Below, in pieces: positions 1 to 8,153 of a stretch of DNA of 64,000 bases. The DNA comes from Mycobacterium sp. ACS4331 (GTDB lineage: Bacteria; Actinomycetota; Actinomycetes; Mycobacteriales; Mycobacteriaceae). Below the pieces are notes generated by a model, which worked only from the letters and a program-made list of their open reading frames with translations, was not told where the DNA came from and did not search any database. Position 1 is the first letter of the stretch. Every line of letters begins with the position of its first letter. The stretch lies in NCBI RefSeq assembly GCF_001667265.1, contig NZ_LZHW01000098.1, positions 1-64,000 on the forward strand, read 5' to 3'. The position numbers and the translations under genes were made by a program.

Positions 1-66
1 CCCCCGCCTGGCCCGCCCCCGAATGTCACCGACATGCTGTTGCCCGCCGAAGGGGGCACCCCGTGA
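1..66 (+). CDS. mceD: MceD-type protein, C-terminal end (partial)
   Basis: Only the last 21 codons are in the window. They encode a proline-rich tail ending in AEGGTP, followed by TGA at 64-66. The stop overlaps the GTG start of the next gene (GTGA), the coupling usual inside mce operons. Proline-rich C-termini are common in MceC/MceD proteins, and the position directly before mceE makes MceD the natural reading. The identity rests on gene order and cannot be proved from this fragment. Confidence 0.7.
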   Translation, partial: PPPGPPPNVTDMLLPAEGGTP

Positions 67-1223
67 GGCTGACCTGGTCTGCCCGCAGCGCTGTCGCGGT
101 GCTGGTGGTGGCCTGTCTGACTGGCTGCAGCTTCCACGGGATCACCTCCCTGCCCCTGCCCGGCACGGTCGGCAACGGTCCGGGCGCCCACACGTACTCG
201 GTGGAACTGAAGAACGTCGGCAATCTCGAACCGAATGCACCGGTGCTGATGAACGACGTCGTCGTCGGCAACATCCGTGGCATCGCCATCGAGAACCGAC
301 ACGCGGTGGTGCGCATCTCGGTGCGCCCCGACGTCGTGGTGCCGGCCAATGCCGTGGCGGCCGTGGGACAGACCAGTCTGCTGGGCTCGATGCATCTGGA
401 GATCAATCCGCCACTGGGCGAGGCGCCGTCCGGGATGCTCGCGGCGGGTTCGACCATCGGGCTGGACCGCTCATCGACATACCCGTCCACCGAGCAGACG
501 CTGGGCGCGTTGGCCTCCGTGGTCAACGCGGGCGGGCTGGGCAAGATCGGTGACATCATCTCCGAATTCAATGCCGTCTTCACCGGACGGCAGACCGAAC
601 TCCGCGACCTGCTCGGTCAGCTCGACACCTTAGTCGGCGCGCTGGACACGCAGCGGGACAACATCATTGCGACCATCACCGAACTCGACCGGTTCACGGC
701 CACCATGTCGTCGCACCGCGAGCTGATCGACCAGGCGCTGCATGACATCCCGCCGATGCTGGACGTGCTGATCACCCAGCGGCCCCGGTTCACCGCGGCA
801 CTCGAGGCACTGCGGCGGTTCAGCGACACCGCACGAACAGTGGTCACGGACGTCCAGGGCGACCTGGTCGAGAATCTGCGCCACCTCGAACCAGTCTTCC
901 GCGCGCTGGTCGATGTCGGACCTGACATCAGCACCGCGCTGGCCTTCCTTCCGGTGTTTCCGCTCGGGCAGGGCCTGATCGACCAGGGGATCCGCGGTGA
1001 CTACATGAACCTCTTCGTGACGGTCGATCTCACGCTCAGCCGGTTCCGGCGCGGTCTGCTGCTGGGAACGTCGTTCGGGGATGAGAACGCGCCGCTGGTG
1101 CCCGCGCCCGGCGATCCGGGTTACGACTCGTTCCCGTTCAAGAACGCCCGCGGCGAAGCCGTCGCGCTCCCACCGGGCGTGATGGGGCCCGATCGGCTCC
1201 CGCCGCGGGACGGAGGTGGCTGA
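63..1223 (+). CDS. mceE: MceE lipoprotein of an Mce lipid-import system
   Basis: This 386-residue protein is the lipoprotein subunit of a mammalian-cell-entry (Mce) complex, which moves lipids across the mycobacterial envelope with YrbE permeases and an MceG-type ATPase. The N-terminus has a hydrophobic stretch ending in a lipobox, L19-T20-G21-C22, so Cys22 should be acylated. The MlaD-like core follows at roughly residues 40-120 (SVELKNVGNLEPNAPVLMND and onward), then a long helical Mce domain. The GTG start overlaps the preceding stop by four bases and the stop overlaps the ATG of mceF, so the genes are translationally coupled. Length and architecture match family members. Which mce operon this is (mce1-mce7) cannot be told from the fragment. 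Confidence 0.93.
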   Translation: MRLTWSARSAVAVLVVACLTGCSFHGITSLPLPGTVGNGPGAHTYSVELKNVGNLEPNAPVLMNDVVVGNIRGIAIENRHAVVRISVRPDVVVPANAVAAVGQTSLLGSMHLEINPPLGEAPSGMLAAGSTIGLDRSSTYPSTEQTLGALASVVNAGGLGKIGDIISEFNAVFTGRQTELRDLLGQLDTLVGALDTQRDNIIATITELDRFTATMSSHRELIDQALHDIPPMLDVLITQRPRFTAALEALRRFSDTARTVVTDVQGDLVENLRHLEPVFRALVDVGPDISTALAFLPVFPLGQGLIDQGIRGDYMNLFVTVDLTLSRFRRGLLLGTSFGDENAPLVPAPGDPGYDSFPFKNARGEAVALPPGVMGPDRLPPRDGGG

Positions 1224-2719
1224 TGCTCACGCGCTTCGTCCGTACCCAACTCGCGATGTTCGTCATCGCCTCGGTGATCGGCGTCGCCGTGATGGTCGTC
1301 AACTACATCCAGATGCCGACCCTGCTGGGGATCGGCCGCATCACCGTCACGCTCGAACTGCCCCGTGCCGGGGGCCTGTACCGGTTCGCCAACGTCACCT
1401 ACCGCGGAGTGCAGATCGGCAAGGTGACGGCGATCGACGTCGACCGGGGCGGCGCGACGGCCACGCTGTCCCTGGACGCATCGCCCAGGGTGCCGGATGA
1501 CCTGGTGGCCGAGGTGCGCAGCGTGTCCGCCGTCGGCGAGCAGTACGTCGATCTGCAGCCCCGCCGCGATTCCGGGCCGTACCTGCGCAACGGGTCGGTG
1601 ATCCCGGCTGCCGGGACCGTCGTGCCGCAACCCGTGGGACCGATGCTGGACCGCCTGCACGGCCTGGTCGGCACCATTCCCAAGGACCAGATGACGCTGC
1701 TGCTGGACGAGACGTTCCGCGCCTTCGACGGCGCAGGCTATGACATGCAGTCGCTGGCCGACTCGACCTCGCGCATCGCGACGGACGCCGAGTCCGTCAA
1801 CCAACCGCTGGTCGCCCTCACCGAGGACTCGGTGCCGGTGCTGGAGAGCCAGGCCGCCAGCGCCGACACCCTGCGCGCCTGGTCCGCACAGCTGGCCAGC
1901 GTGGGCCGACAGCTGGTCATCAACGATCCACAGGTCCGCGGCCTGCTGGACAACGGGCCGGGAACCGCAGACGAGGTGTCCCGGCTGCTGAATCAGCTCA
2001 AACCCACTCTGCCGGTGCTGCTGGCCAACCTCACCTCGATCGGCCAGGTCGCGGTGACCTACCACCCCGGTCTGGAACAGCTGCTGGTGCTGCTGCCGCC
2101 GGCCGCGGCGTTCTACCTGGCGTCAGCACCCGGCCAAAACGCCACCGGGATCCCCATCGGCGACTTCCGGATCTCGGTCAGTGACCCACCGGCGTGCACG
2201 ACGGGGTTCCTGCCGCCATCGGCATGGCGGACCCCCGCCGACACCACAACCATCGACACGCCGGACGGGCTGTACTGCAAGCTGCCGCAGGACTCCCCCA
2301 TCGCGGTGCGCGGCGCTCGGAACACACCCTGTATGGACGCCCCGGGAAAATACGCTCCCACCGTGGCGATGTGTAAGAGCAACAAGCCTTTTCAGCCGTT
2401 GGCGACGCGCCAGCATGCCACTGGCCCCTATCCATTCGACCCCAATCTGGTGGCTCAGGGTGTCCCGCCGGACCGAAGGGTGCCGGGTCACGAAGGCATC
2501 TTCGGCCCGGTGGAGGGGACCCCAGCCCCGCCTCCTTCGTCAGCACCGGTGCCCGGCCCGGAGGCGGCCCCGGTTCCCGGGGCGGGAGTGGCCATCTACG
2601 ACCCCACCACGGGGCGTGTCGCCGGCCCCGCCGGCACCGTCTTCGAACAGAGCGACCTGAGCTCCGCCGGAGCGCCCAAGACCTGGGAGGACATGGTGTT
2701 CGCGGGGCCGAAACCGTGA
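1223..2719 (+). CDS. mceF: MceF, terminal Mce substrate-binding subunit
   Basis: The 498-residue product has an N-terminal membrane anchor (about residues 8-28), an MlaD/Mce domain (about 37-115, with the YRGVQIGKV segment typical of Mce proteins), a helical middle, and a proline-rich C-terminal tail beginning near residue 425. MceF is usually the last Mce subunit of the six-protein set and helps form the periplasmic lipid-conducting tunnel. Its ATG overlaps the mceE stop and its own stop overlaps the GTG of the next gene, continuing the operon. The family call is secure and the transported lipid is unknown. Confidence 0.93.
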   Translation: MLTRFVRTQLAMFVIASVIGVAVMVVNYIQMPTLLGIGRITVTLELPRAGGLYRFANVTYRGVQIGKVTAIDVDRGGATATLSLDASPRVPDDLVAEVRSVSAVGEQYVDLQPRRDSGPYLRNGSVIPAAGTVVPQPVGPMLDRLHGLVGTIPKDQMTLLLDETFRAFDGAGYDMQSLADSTSRIATDAESVNQPLVALTEDSVPVLESQAASADTLRAWSAQLASVGRQLVINDPQVRGLLDNGPGTADEVSRLLNQLKPTLPVLLANLTSIGQVAVTYHPGLEQLLVLLPPAAAFYLASAPGQNATGIPIGDFRISVSDPPACTTGFLPPSAWRTPADTTTIDTPDGLYCKLPQDSPIAVRGARNTPCMDAPGKYAPTVAMCKSNKPFQPLATRQHATGPYPFDPNLVAQGVPPDRRVPGHEGIFGPVEGTPAPPPSSAPVPGPEAAPVPGAGVAIYDPTTGRVAGPAGTVFEQSDLSSAGAPKTWEDMVFAGPKP

Positions 2720-3225
2720 AGGGCGGCAAGGTGTTTCGAGCGATCTCGGGCGCAGCGTTGCTTGGCACCGCGATGATCTGCTGCCCACCCTCAGCCGGCG
2801 CCACGCCGGAGGAGACCGCGCTCAACGGGATGTTCAGCGCGGTGTCCGACGGCGCGTGGGCCAAGACCAACGAGAGTTTCCGGGACGAGGCGCGTGTCGT
2901 CGCCACCTGGACGGTCTCGTCGAGCTGCACGACGTACCAGGACTGCACGGGCACAGTCAGCAGCGATCAGGGGTGGACGGCCAACCTGGTGTTCCGCAGC
3001 GGGAAATGGACCGCGCGGCACATGGTGCCGCGCTGGATACCGTGCCCCGACGGCACGTTCTCAGACGCTGAGCAGATATTCATCTTCTGGCCCAAGCGCG
3101 CCGATGCCCCCGACCACCGGGATCTGTTCATCGGTTGGGACACCACGCTGGGCCCGAGCGGCGCATGCGGAGTCAACCGCAACCTCGAGGTCCGTATGCC
3201 GTTCACGCTGACCAGGATCGGGTGA
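2716..3225 (+). CDS. Secreted cysteine-containing protein, Mce-operon accessory
   Basis: This 169-residue protein starts with a clear Sec signal peptide (basic KGGK followed by a hydrophobic core) with likely cleavage after A27-G28-A29. The mature part has four cysteines, in the segments around SSSCTTYQDC, WIPCPDG and GACGVN, which could make two disulfides. The start is a GTG overlapping the mceF stop (GTGA). Mycobacterial mce operons commonly end with small secreted or membrane-anchored Mas-type accessory genes, and this position fits that role. I recognise no enzymatic motif, so a function beyond export and association with the Mce system is not claimed. Confidence 0.8.
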   Translation: MKGGKVFRAISGAALLGTAMICCPPSAGATPEETALNGMFSAVSDGAWAKTNESFRDEARVVATWTVSSSCTTYQDCTGTVSSDQGWTANLVFRSGKWTARHMVPRWIPCPDGTFSDAEQIFIFWPKRADAPDHRDLFIGWDTTLGPSGACGVNRNLEVRMPFTLTRIG

Positions 3226-3237
3226 GATCCGCCCAAC

Positions 3238-4065
3238 TCAGGCGACCGGCCGCCCGGGACTCTGAGCCTCGGCCCGCGCCAGAAGGCTGAGCAGTGGTGC
3301 GCCCCAGGCGTGCGCACCGCTGGCCGCGGGGGCATAGGCGGTGTGGATCGCGACGCTCGCGGGCGACACCTCGTCACTGTCCGGGTCGTAATCACACACG
3401 GGGTCCCCCACATCGCACACGCTGATGGTGCGCGCCCCGACAGCCGGCGGAAGAGGTGAGGTGTTGGTGGAGGCCAGGAAGGAGTGCTCCTGCGCCACTC
3501 CCATGCCCACCCCCGGGGTGTAGGCCGTCGACCCCATCTTGATCGTCGTATCGCTCGGCAGGCGATCACCGTCGGCGATCAGCAGCGCCGCCGCGAGCTG
3601 GGGGTCCTCACCGATGTCGTAGAGGTTGCGGTGAACGATCATGGCACCCTGCGAGTACCCCGCCAGCACCACCAACGTGTCCGGGCAGCGCTCGGTGAAC
3701 GCCTCGAACTGTGCGGCAGTGGCGTCAGTGCCCTCATCGACGCTGCCCAGGAAATCCAGCCAGCCACCGAACCCGCCCTCCAACGGCACCGGGGCCGCGG
3801 GATACTGCACGGCTTCGGCCGTGATGGTGCGACCGCTCGCCACCACGTTGGCCCGCACCTGCTGATAGGTCTGGTAGACCACGTCACCCATACCGTCGTT
3901 CACGGCCAGTTTCGCGCCGTCACGCTGCCCCGAGCCCGCGGCACCGATCCAGTGGAAGTCGGCACACGAGAGGGCCGTGGGCGCAGCCGCCGCGGTGCCG
4001 CAGGCCCAAGCGGCCGCCCAGACGGCCGCTGCCAGCGCCGCCGCCCCGATTCGCCGTAACACCAC
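3238..4065 (-). CDS. Secreted cutinase-like / alpha-beta hydrolase esterase
   Basis: This secreted serine esterase of the cutinase-like superfamily acts on lipid or polymer esters outside the cell. After a signal peptide rich in alanine there is the nucleophile elbow G-Y-S-Q-G (Ser near residue 138), an Asp in the CDVGDPVCD segment and a His in the AIHTAY segment, giving a complete Ser-Asp-His triad. The reading frame is open up to 4101, but GGAGGGA just upstream of GTG 4065 (or the adjacent GTG at 4062) argues for a 275-residue product. The predicted signal peptide then begins VLRRIG. A second, smaller cutinase lies at 13.4 kb. The gene runs convergent to the mce operon tail. Confidence 0.82.
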   Translation of the reverse strand: MVLRRIGAAALAAAVWAAAWACGTAAAAPTALSCADFHWIGAAGSGQRDGAKLAVNDGMGDVVYQTYQQVRANVVASGRTITAEAVQYPAAPVPLEGGFGGWLDFLGSVDEGTDATAAQFEAFTERCPDTLVVLAGYSQGAMIVHRNLYDIGEDPQLAAALLIADGDRLPSDTTIKMGSTAYTPGVGMGVAQEHSFLASTNTSPLPPAVGARTISVCDVGDPVCDYDPDSDEVSPASVAIHTAYAPAASGAHAWGAPLLSLLARAEAQSPGRPVA

Positions 4066-4168
4066 AGTTCCCTCCACAGCTGTCCTCCCACCGGCGGCCA
4101 TACGACTGGCGGCCGCCTCAGGAGTGGAATCGCTGCGGCGCTGGGCGCTCGTTACACCCCGGACGGGC

Positions 4169-4204
4169 CGATGGCCGCCCCGCTCAGCAGCGGAGCGGCC
4201 ATCG
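4169..4204 (-). terminator. Hairpin downstream of the pentapeptide-repeat gene
   Basis: A 10-bp perfect inverted repeat, CGATGGCCGC and GCGGCCATCG, flanks a 16-base loop that can itself fold (CCGCT/AGCGG). It begins seven bases past the stop of the minus-strand gene ending at 4212. There is no clear U tract, which is common for mycobacterial terminators. Termination is inferred from stem strength and position. Confidence 0.6.
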
Positions 4205-4211
4205 CCGCAGG

Positions 4212-4805
4212 TCAGGCCCCCGGGATGGCCCAGTGACCCGGTGCCTCATCGAAGAACGGGTTGATGACGCCGTTCACTGTGGGCATCTTCTTCAGCTGAC
4301 CGGGCGGAATGCCGAAGAAGGGATTAGGAACGCCATTGATGAAGGGCGCGTTCTTCAGCTGGCCGGGCGGGATGTGCCCGTCCGCCGGCAACCGGAAGAA
4401 GTCGCCCAGGCCCGGGAACTTCACGACGGGCACGTCCACATCCGGCAGGTTCACGTCCGGGACGTTGACGTCCGGGAGATTGACGCCGGGAACGTTGACG
4501 TCCGGCACATTCACTTCCGGAAGGTTGACGTCCGGGACGTTCACACCAGGGATGTTCACGTCGGGCACATTCACACCAGGCACATTCACGTCGGGCACAT
4601 TCACACCAGGCACATTCACGTCGGGAACGTGCACACCAGGCAGATTCACGTCGGGAACGTGCACACCCGGCACATTCACGCCCGGAACCGGAGGCGGGGG
4701 CGGCACAATCGGATCGGCGTGCGCCAGGCCCGTTCCCAGGCCCACCGCGCCGAATCCCACCGCACCCGCCATCGTGGCGGTCACTGTGATCTTCTTGAGA
4801 TTCAT
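4212..4805 (-). CDS. Secreted elastin-like pentapeptide-repeat protein
   Basis: The 197-residue product has a signal peptide with likely cleavage after A28-H29-A30, then a polyproline stretch. From about residue 40 to 134 there are some seventeen clean tandem pentapeptides of the form [VLI]-P-[GDE]-V-[NHD] plus two degenerate ones (VPGVN, VPDVN, LPGVH and so on). The C-terminus carries two copies of a second repeat, PPGQLK followed by NGVxNPFF. The pentapeptide resembles the VPGxG repeat of elastin rather than the A(D/N)Lxx pentapeptide-repeat family. The frame is open to 4931, but ATG 4805 is preceded by GGAGAG and begins the signal peptide. The protein probably ends up in or outside the cell wall. 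Enzymatic function is unlikely and the role is unknown. Confidence 0.85.
   Translation of the reverse strand: MNLKKITVTATMAGAVGFGAVGLGTGLAHADPIVPPPPPVPGVNVPGVHVPDVNLPGVHVPDVNVPGVNVPDVNVPGVNVPDVNIPGVNVPDVNLPEVNVPDVNVPGVNLPDVNVPDVNLPDVDVPVVKFPGLGDFFRLPADGHIPPGQLKNAPFINGVPNPFFGIPPGQLKKMPTVNGVINPFFDEAPGHWAIPGA
4404..4688 (-). repeat. Coding tandem repeat, 15/30-bp period
   Basis: This stretch encodes the run of VPGVN/VPDVN-type pentapeptides. At DNA level the unit is 15 bp, with a stronger 30-bp period because Gly- and Asp-containing units alternate over much of the run. Near-identical copies cluster around 4550-4620, so copy number could vary by slippage. Confidence 0.85.
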
Positions 4806-5074
4806 GGTCTCTCCTTCGCCTTGTAGCGCCACGACGCTCACCCTTGTTCGGTGACGCGCGGCGTCTCGGTTTAGGAAATTGCCTGACCGCCGTGTAGTCG
4901 GCGGTCTCACCGTCTCGGTAGTGGACGGCAAAGCAACACCTCGACCCCCCGATGTGTATGTCGGGTCCCGTACCCGTGTCGTTATCAGCCCGCCCGGAAT
5001 CGACTGGGTTCAGGTGTGTGAAAAGTGCGGGTGACCAGCCATTGCTTCGGACAGAAAAAATCCGAATCGTGGCG

Positions 5075-5818
5075 TCAGCGCCACGCGAAGACCGGCTGCT
5101 CCAGGTGACCCACCGGCTCCGTACGTCCCTCCAGCCCCAGCCACCTCAACTGCAGCAGAACCGCGCCGGTAGGAGCGTGAATCAGATCGTTGCCCAACGG
5201 GATCTGCACCACCGGGCGCGGACTCTCGGGGATCTCGATGAACCGCGGGGAATCTTCACGCTGCAGTTGATGCAGCCCCACCCGGTAGACCGCGACGACC
5301 TCGTCGGGAGACGGCCGCAGATCCAGCCGTCCACCGCCCCAGACCACAACTGGCGTGATGACGTAACCCGACCGGGTCGGGTAGTCGTCGAGCATTCCGA
5401 GCACGGCCGAATCGGCCAACCGGACACCCACCTCCTCATCCAACTCGCGCAGGGCCGCATCCACCACCGACTCCCCCGGGTCCAGTCGGCCACCCGGCAG
5501 CGCCCATTGCGCCGGATGCGAGGTGAGTCGAGATGCCCTACGGCACAGGAGAAATGCCGCGCCGCCAGACACATCGACCATGCGACCGTCGAGATTGGAG
5601 TCTGGGATCCGCCCGGCGACCCAGTCCTCGACCGGAGCCGGATCGACGCGGTCCTCCCCCACCTCGGAGTCGACCAACACCACGGCAACCGCCGCGTGCC
5701 GCTTGCTGGGATCGACGACGACGCGCCGCTCATGCCGCTCCAGACGCGTCCTGATCTGGTCCCGAAGCGCATCGGTGTAGGTGATCGTCACGTCTTGACC
5801 ATAGGCAGCGCAGCGCAA
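5075..5818 (-). CDS. Nudix hydrolase, CoA-pyrophosphatase-like
   Basis: The 247-residue protein carries a full Nudix box at about residues 109-132 (GGRLDPGES, then REL, DEEVG), matching GX5EX7REUXEEXGU and supplying the metal-binding glutamates. Nudix enzymes cleave X-linked nucleoside diphosphates. Length and the LPGG-R-LDPGES context resemble CoA pyrophosphatases (NudL type), but the UPF0035 CoA signature was not confidently seen, so the substrate is open. The ATG at 5818 and an internal GTG at 5791 are both possible starts; neither has a strong Shine-Dalgarno. It is a single gene, divergent from the SDR operon at 6 kb. Confidence 0.85.
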   Translation of the reverse strand: MRCAAYGQDVTITYTDALRDQIRTRLERHERRVVVDPSKRHAAVAVVLVDSEVGEDRVDPAPVEDWVAGRIPDSNLDGRMVDVSGGAAFLLCRRASRLTSHPAQWALPGGRLDPGESVVDAALRELDEEVGVRLADSAVLGMLDDYPTRSGYVITPVVVWGGGRLDLRPSPDEVVAVYRVGLHQLQREDSPRFIEIPESPRPVVQIPLGNDLIHAPTGAVLLQLRWLGLEGRTEPVGHLEQPVFAWR

Positions 5819-5864
5819 CCGGCGCCTGCCGGATGGCCGGCACCACCCTCACCCCCACACATGT

Positions 5865-5880
5865 GACCAAGCCTTTGGTC
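5865..5880. promoter_or_regulatory. Perfect 16-bp palindrome, putative operator
   Basis: GACCAAGCCTTTGGTC is a perfect dyad (6-bp arms, 4-bp centre) in the 216-bp gap between the divergent Nudix and SDR genes. A weaker copy lies at 5929-5944. No regulator gene is adjacent, so the binding protein is unknown. Confidence 0.45.
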
Positions 5881-5928
5881 GACACCGCCAGCCCTGGCGC
5901 CACCCCCCTCCTGGTTCGCGTCATTCGT

Positions 5929-5944
5929 AACCAAAGATTTGTCC
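5929..5944. promoter_or_regulatory. Imperfect second copy of the GACCAA operator
   Basis: AACCAAAGATTTGTCC keeps the ACCAA left arm and TTG of the right arm of the palindrome at 5865-5880. It lies 64 bp downstream of that copy and closer to the SDR start. Two sites in one promoter strengthen an operator reading but do not prove it. Confidence 0.3.
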
Positions 5945-6034
5945 CACACCGTTGATAGGGGGCCACGCCGGCGCTAGTTTGATAGCCGTGCGAGTGCGGG
6001 ATCGGCCCGCGTCCCAGGAGAGTTGGTGGAGAGT

Positions 6035-6913
6035 ATGCCCGGACGGCTCGAAGGCAAGGTCGCGTTCATCACCGGAGCGGCCCGCGGCCAGGGCCGCGCC
6101 CACGCGATCGCGATGGCCAGGGAGGGTGCAGACATCATCGCCGTCGACATCTGCAGGCAGATCGAGTCCAACCCGTATCCCCTCGCCACACCGGACGATC
6201 TGGCCGAAACCGAACGAGCGGTGAAGGAACTCGGCCGTCGTGTCGTGGCCAGGGTGGCCGACGTCCGGGAGCGCCACGAACTGCGCGAAGCCGTCGAAGC
6301 CGGCCTCGCCGACCTCGGCAAGATCGACATCGTGGTCGCAAACGCCGGGATCCTTCCGATGGCCATGGGCCGACCAGATCCGATGCAGTTCGTTGACGCC
6401 AGCGACGTCGATCTGGTGGGAGTGATGAACACCTTCGCCGTGACGGTCCCGCACCTGCCCGACGGTGCATCCATCATCGTGACGGGCTCAACCGCGGGCA
6501 TGATCCGCGGCACCACCGACAACCCAAATATGGGCCCCGGCGGCGCGGGATACGGCTGGAGCAAGCGCATCGTGATGGAGTACGTCGAGGAGATGTGCCT
6601 GCACCTCGCCCCGCGGATGATTCGCGTCAACGCCATCCACCCCACCAACTGCAACACCAGCCTGCTGCAGAACGACGGCATGTACAGCATGTTCAGGCCG
6701 GATCTGACGGCCGAGGGCAAGCAGGCCACCCGCGAGGACGCCGAGCCGTTGTTCACGATCTTCCAGGCCATGCCGATCCCCTACATCGAACCCGAGGACT
6801 CGGCCAACCTGGGTGTCTTCCTGGCCAGTGACGAGAGCCGGTACATCACCGGCCAGCAGATCCGGGTCGACGCCGGGTCGCTGCTCAAGTGGCCCAACGG
6901 CCCGGGACGCTGA
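6035..6913 (+). CDS. Mycofactocin-coupled SDR oxidoreductase
   Basis: This short-chain dehydrogenase of the mycofactocin-associated subfamily is about 292 residues long. It has the Rossmann motif TGAARGQGRAHA, NAG near residue 107, and the catalytic YxxxK (YGWSK). After the second beta strand there is the family insertion (DIC, then NPYPLATPDDLAET), which in this group is linked to a tightly held NAD that exchanges electrons through the peptide-derived cofactor mycofactocin. Upstream in-frame TTG 6023 and GTG 6026 are possible, but ATG 6035 begins the conserved MPGRLEGKVAF segment. It heads a forward run with nitronate monooxygenase, decarboxylase and tautomerase genes. The substrate, presumably an alcohol, is unknown. 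Confidence 0.9.
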   Translation: MPGRLEGKVAFITGAARGQGRAHAIAMAREGADIIAVDICRQIESNPYPLATPDDLAETERAVKELGRRVVARVADVRERHELREAVEAGLADLGKIDIVVANAGILPMAMGRPDPMQFVDASDVDLVGVMNTFAVTVPHLPDGASIIVTGSTAGMIRGTTDNPNMGPGGAGYGWSKRIVMEYVEEMCLHLAPRMIRVNAIHPTNCNTSLLQNDGMYSMFRPDLTAEGKQATREDAEPLFTIFQAMPIPYIEPEDSANLGVFLASDESRYITGQQIRVDAGSLLKWPNGPGR

Positions 6914-6964
6914 CCTGCCGGAGTTCAGCGCGGTGCGGATGGCGTCAGTACTCTCGACACCGGC

Positions 6965-8005
6965 ATGACATCACCGCTGTCGGACCTCAACCTGCGCATC
7001 CCGGTGATCGCCGCCCCGATGGCGGGCGGAGCGACCACACCGGAGATGGTGATCGCCGCCGCGGGTGTGGGCAGCATCGGGTTCGTTCCGGCCGGATACC
7101 GGACCGCCGAATCCCTAGGTGACCAGATCGCCGCCGTGCGTGCGGCCTCGGTTCCGTTCGGCGTCAACGTCTTCGCCCCCAATCCCGTGCCGGTCGAGGT
7201 CGACGCATACCGCCGATACCGCGCCGCGCTGCAACCGTATGCCGACCGGCTCGGGGTCGCGCTGCCCGCCGACCCGGTCGATGACGACGATGCGTTCGAC
7301 GCCAAGATCGATATGCTGCGCCGCGATCCGGTGCCGATCGTCAGCTTCACGTTCGGCCTTCCCCCGAATCGGGTCATCGGGGATCTGCAGCGCGCCGGGA
7401 CCGCGGTCGCCCAGACCGTCACGTCCCCGACCGAAGCCGACCTGGCCGTCGCGGCGGGAGTGGACATGCTGATCGTGCAGGCCGACACCGCCGGTGGACA
7501 TTCCGGCACCTTCACACCGGACCGGATGCCGCCGCCCGTCGCGCTCACCGACCTCGTGCGACAGATCACCGATGCGGTTCGTCTGCCCGTCATCGCTGCC
7601 GGTGGGATCTCTCGACCAGAGCAGGTCGTCGCGGCACTCGGTGCCGGTGCCGACGCGGTCGCGATGGGCACCGCCCTGCTGCTCGCCGACGAGAGCGGAG
7701 CCTCCGCCACCCACCAGGACGCCCTGACCGATCCGTCTCGGACGACGACGGTGCTCACCCGCGCGTTCACGGGCCGGCCCGCGCGTGGGCTTCGCAACCG
7801 ATTCATCGACACCTTCGAACCGTCAGCACCGCTGGGATATCCGGCGATCCACCACTTGACGAGCGCCCTGCGCAAGGCGGCGGCAGCCGCGGGCGATGCT
7901 GATCTGGTGCACCTGTGGGCGGGCGTCGGCCACCGGGAGATCCGCCGGGCACCCACCGCAACGGTGTTGGCCGAACTCGCCGGGCAGCACCCGACTACCG
8001 GCTAG
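6965..8005 (+). CDS. Nitronate monooxygenase family flavoenzyme
   Basis: The 346-residue FMN-dependent TIM-barrel protein belongs to the nitronate monooxygenase (2-nitropropane dioxygenase-like) family, which oxidises alkyl nitronates to carbonyl compounds and nitrite. Visible hallmarks are the N-terminal PVIAAPMAGG, the QADTAGGHSG segment around residue 170-180 with the family histidine, and the phosphate-binding AAGGISRPEQVVAALGAGADAV-type region. It starts 51 bases after the SDR stop and is probably cotranscribed. Members of this family often have undefined substrates, so the name denotes family and not proven activity. Confidence 0.88.
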   Translation: MTSPLSDLNLRIPVIAAPMAGGATTPEMVIAAAGVGSIGFVPAGYRTAESLGDQIAAVRAASVPFGVNVFAPNPVPVEVDAYRRYRAALQPYADRLGVALPADPVDDDDAFDAKIDMLRRDPVPIVSFTFGLPPNRVIGDLQRAGTAVAQTVTSPTEADLAVAAGVDMLIVQADTAGGHSGTFTPDRMPPPVALTDLVRQITDAVRLPVIAAGGISRPEQVVAALGAGADAVAMGTALLLADESGASATHQDALTDPSRTTTVLTRAFTGRPARGLRNRFIDTFEPSAPLGYPAIHHLTSALRKAAAAAGDADLVHLWAGVGHREIRRAPTATVLAELAGQHPTTG

Positions 8006-8153
8006 CGGTACCCGATCGTTGGTGGCCACCCACCCAGCAACTTGCCCGCCAGCGTCGATGCCCCGGCCGTCGAGCCAGGGGATGGTTTGTCCAGCTGTCG
8101 AACACAACGACTCGGCAGTCGACATCATTTCCTCGACAAGACAGGTGAGACCG

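Noticed and set aside
4404..4688. Repeat array read as non-coding or CRISPR-like
   Set aside because: The 15/30-bp period is in frame and encodes pentapeptides behind a signal peptide, so it is a coding repeat.
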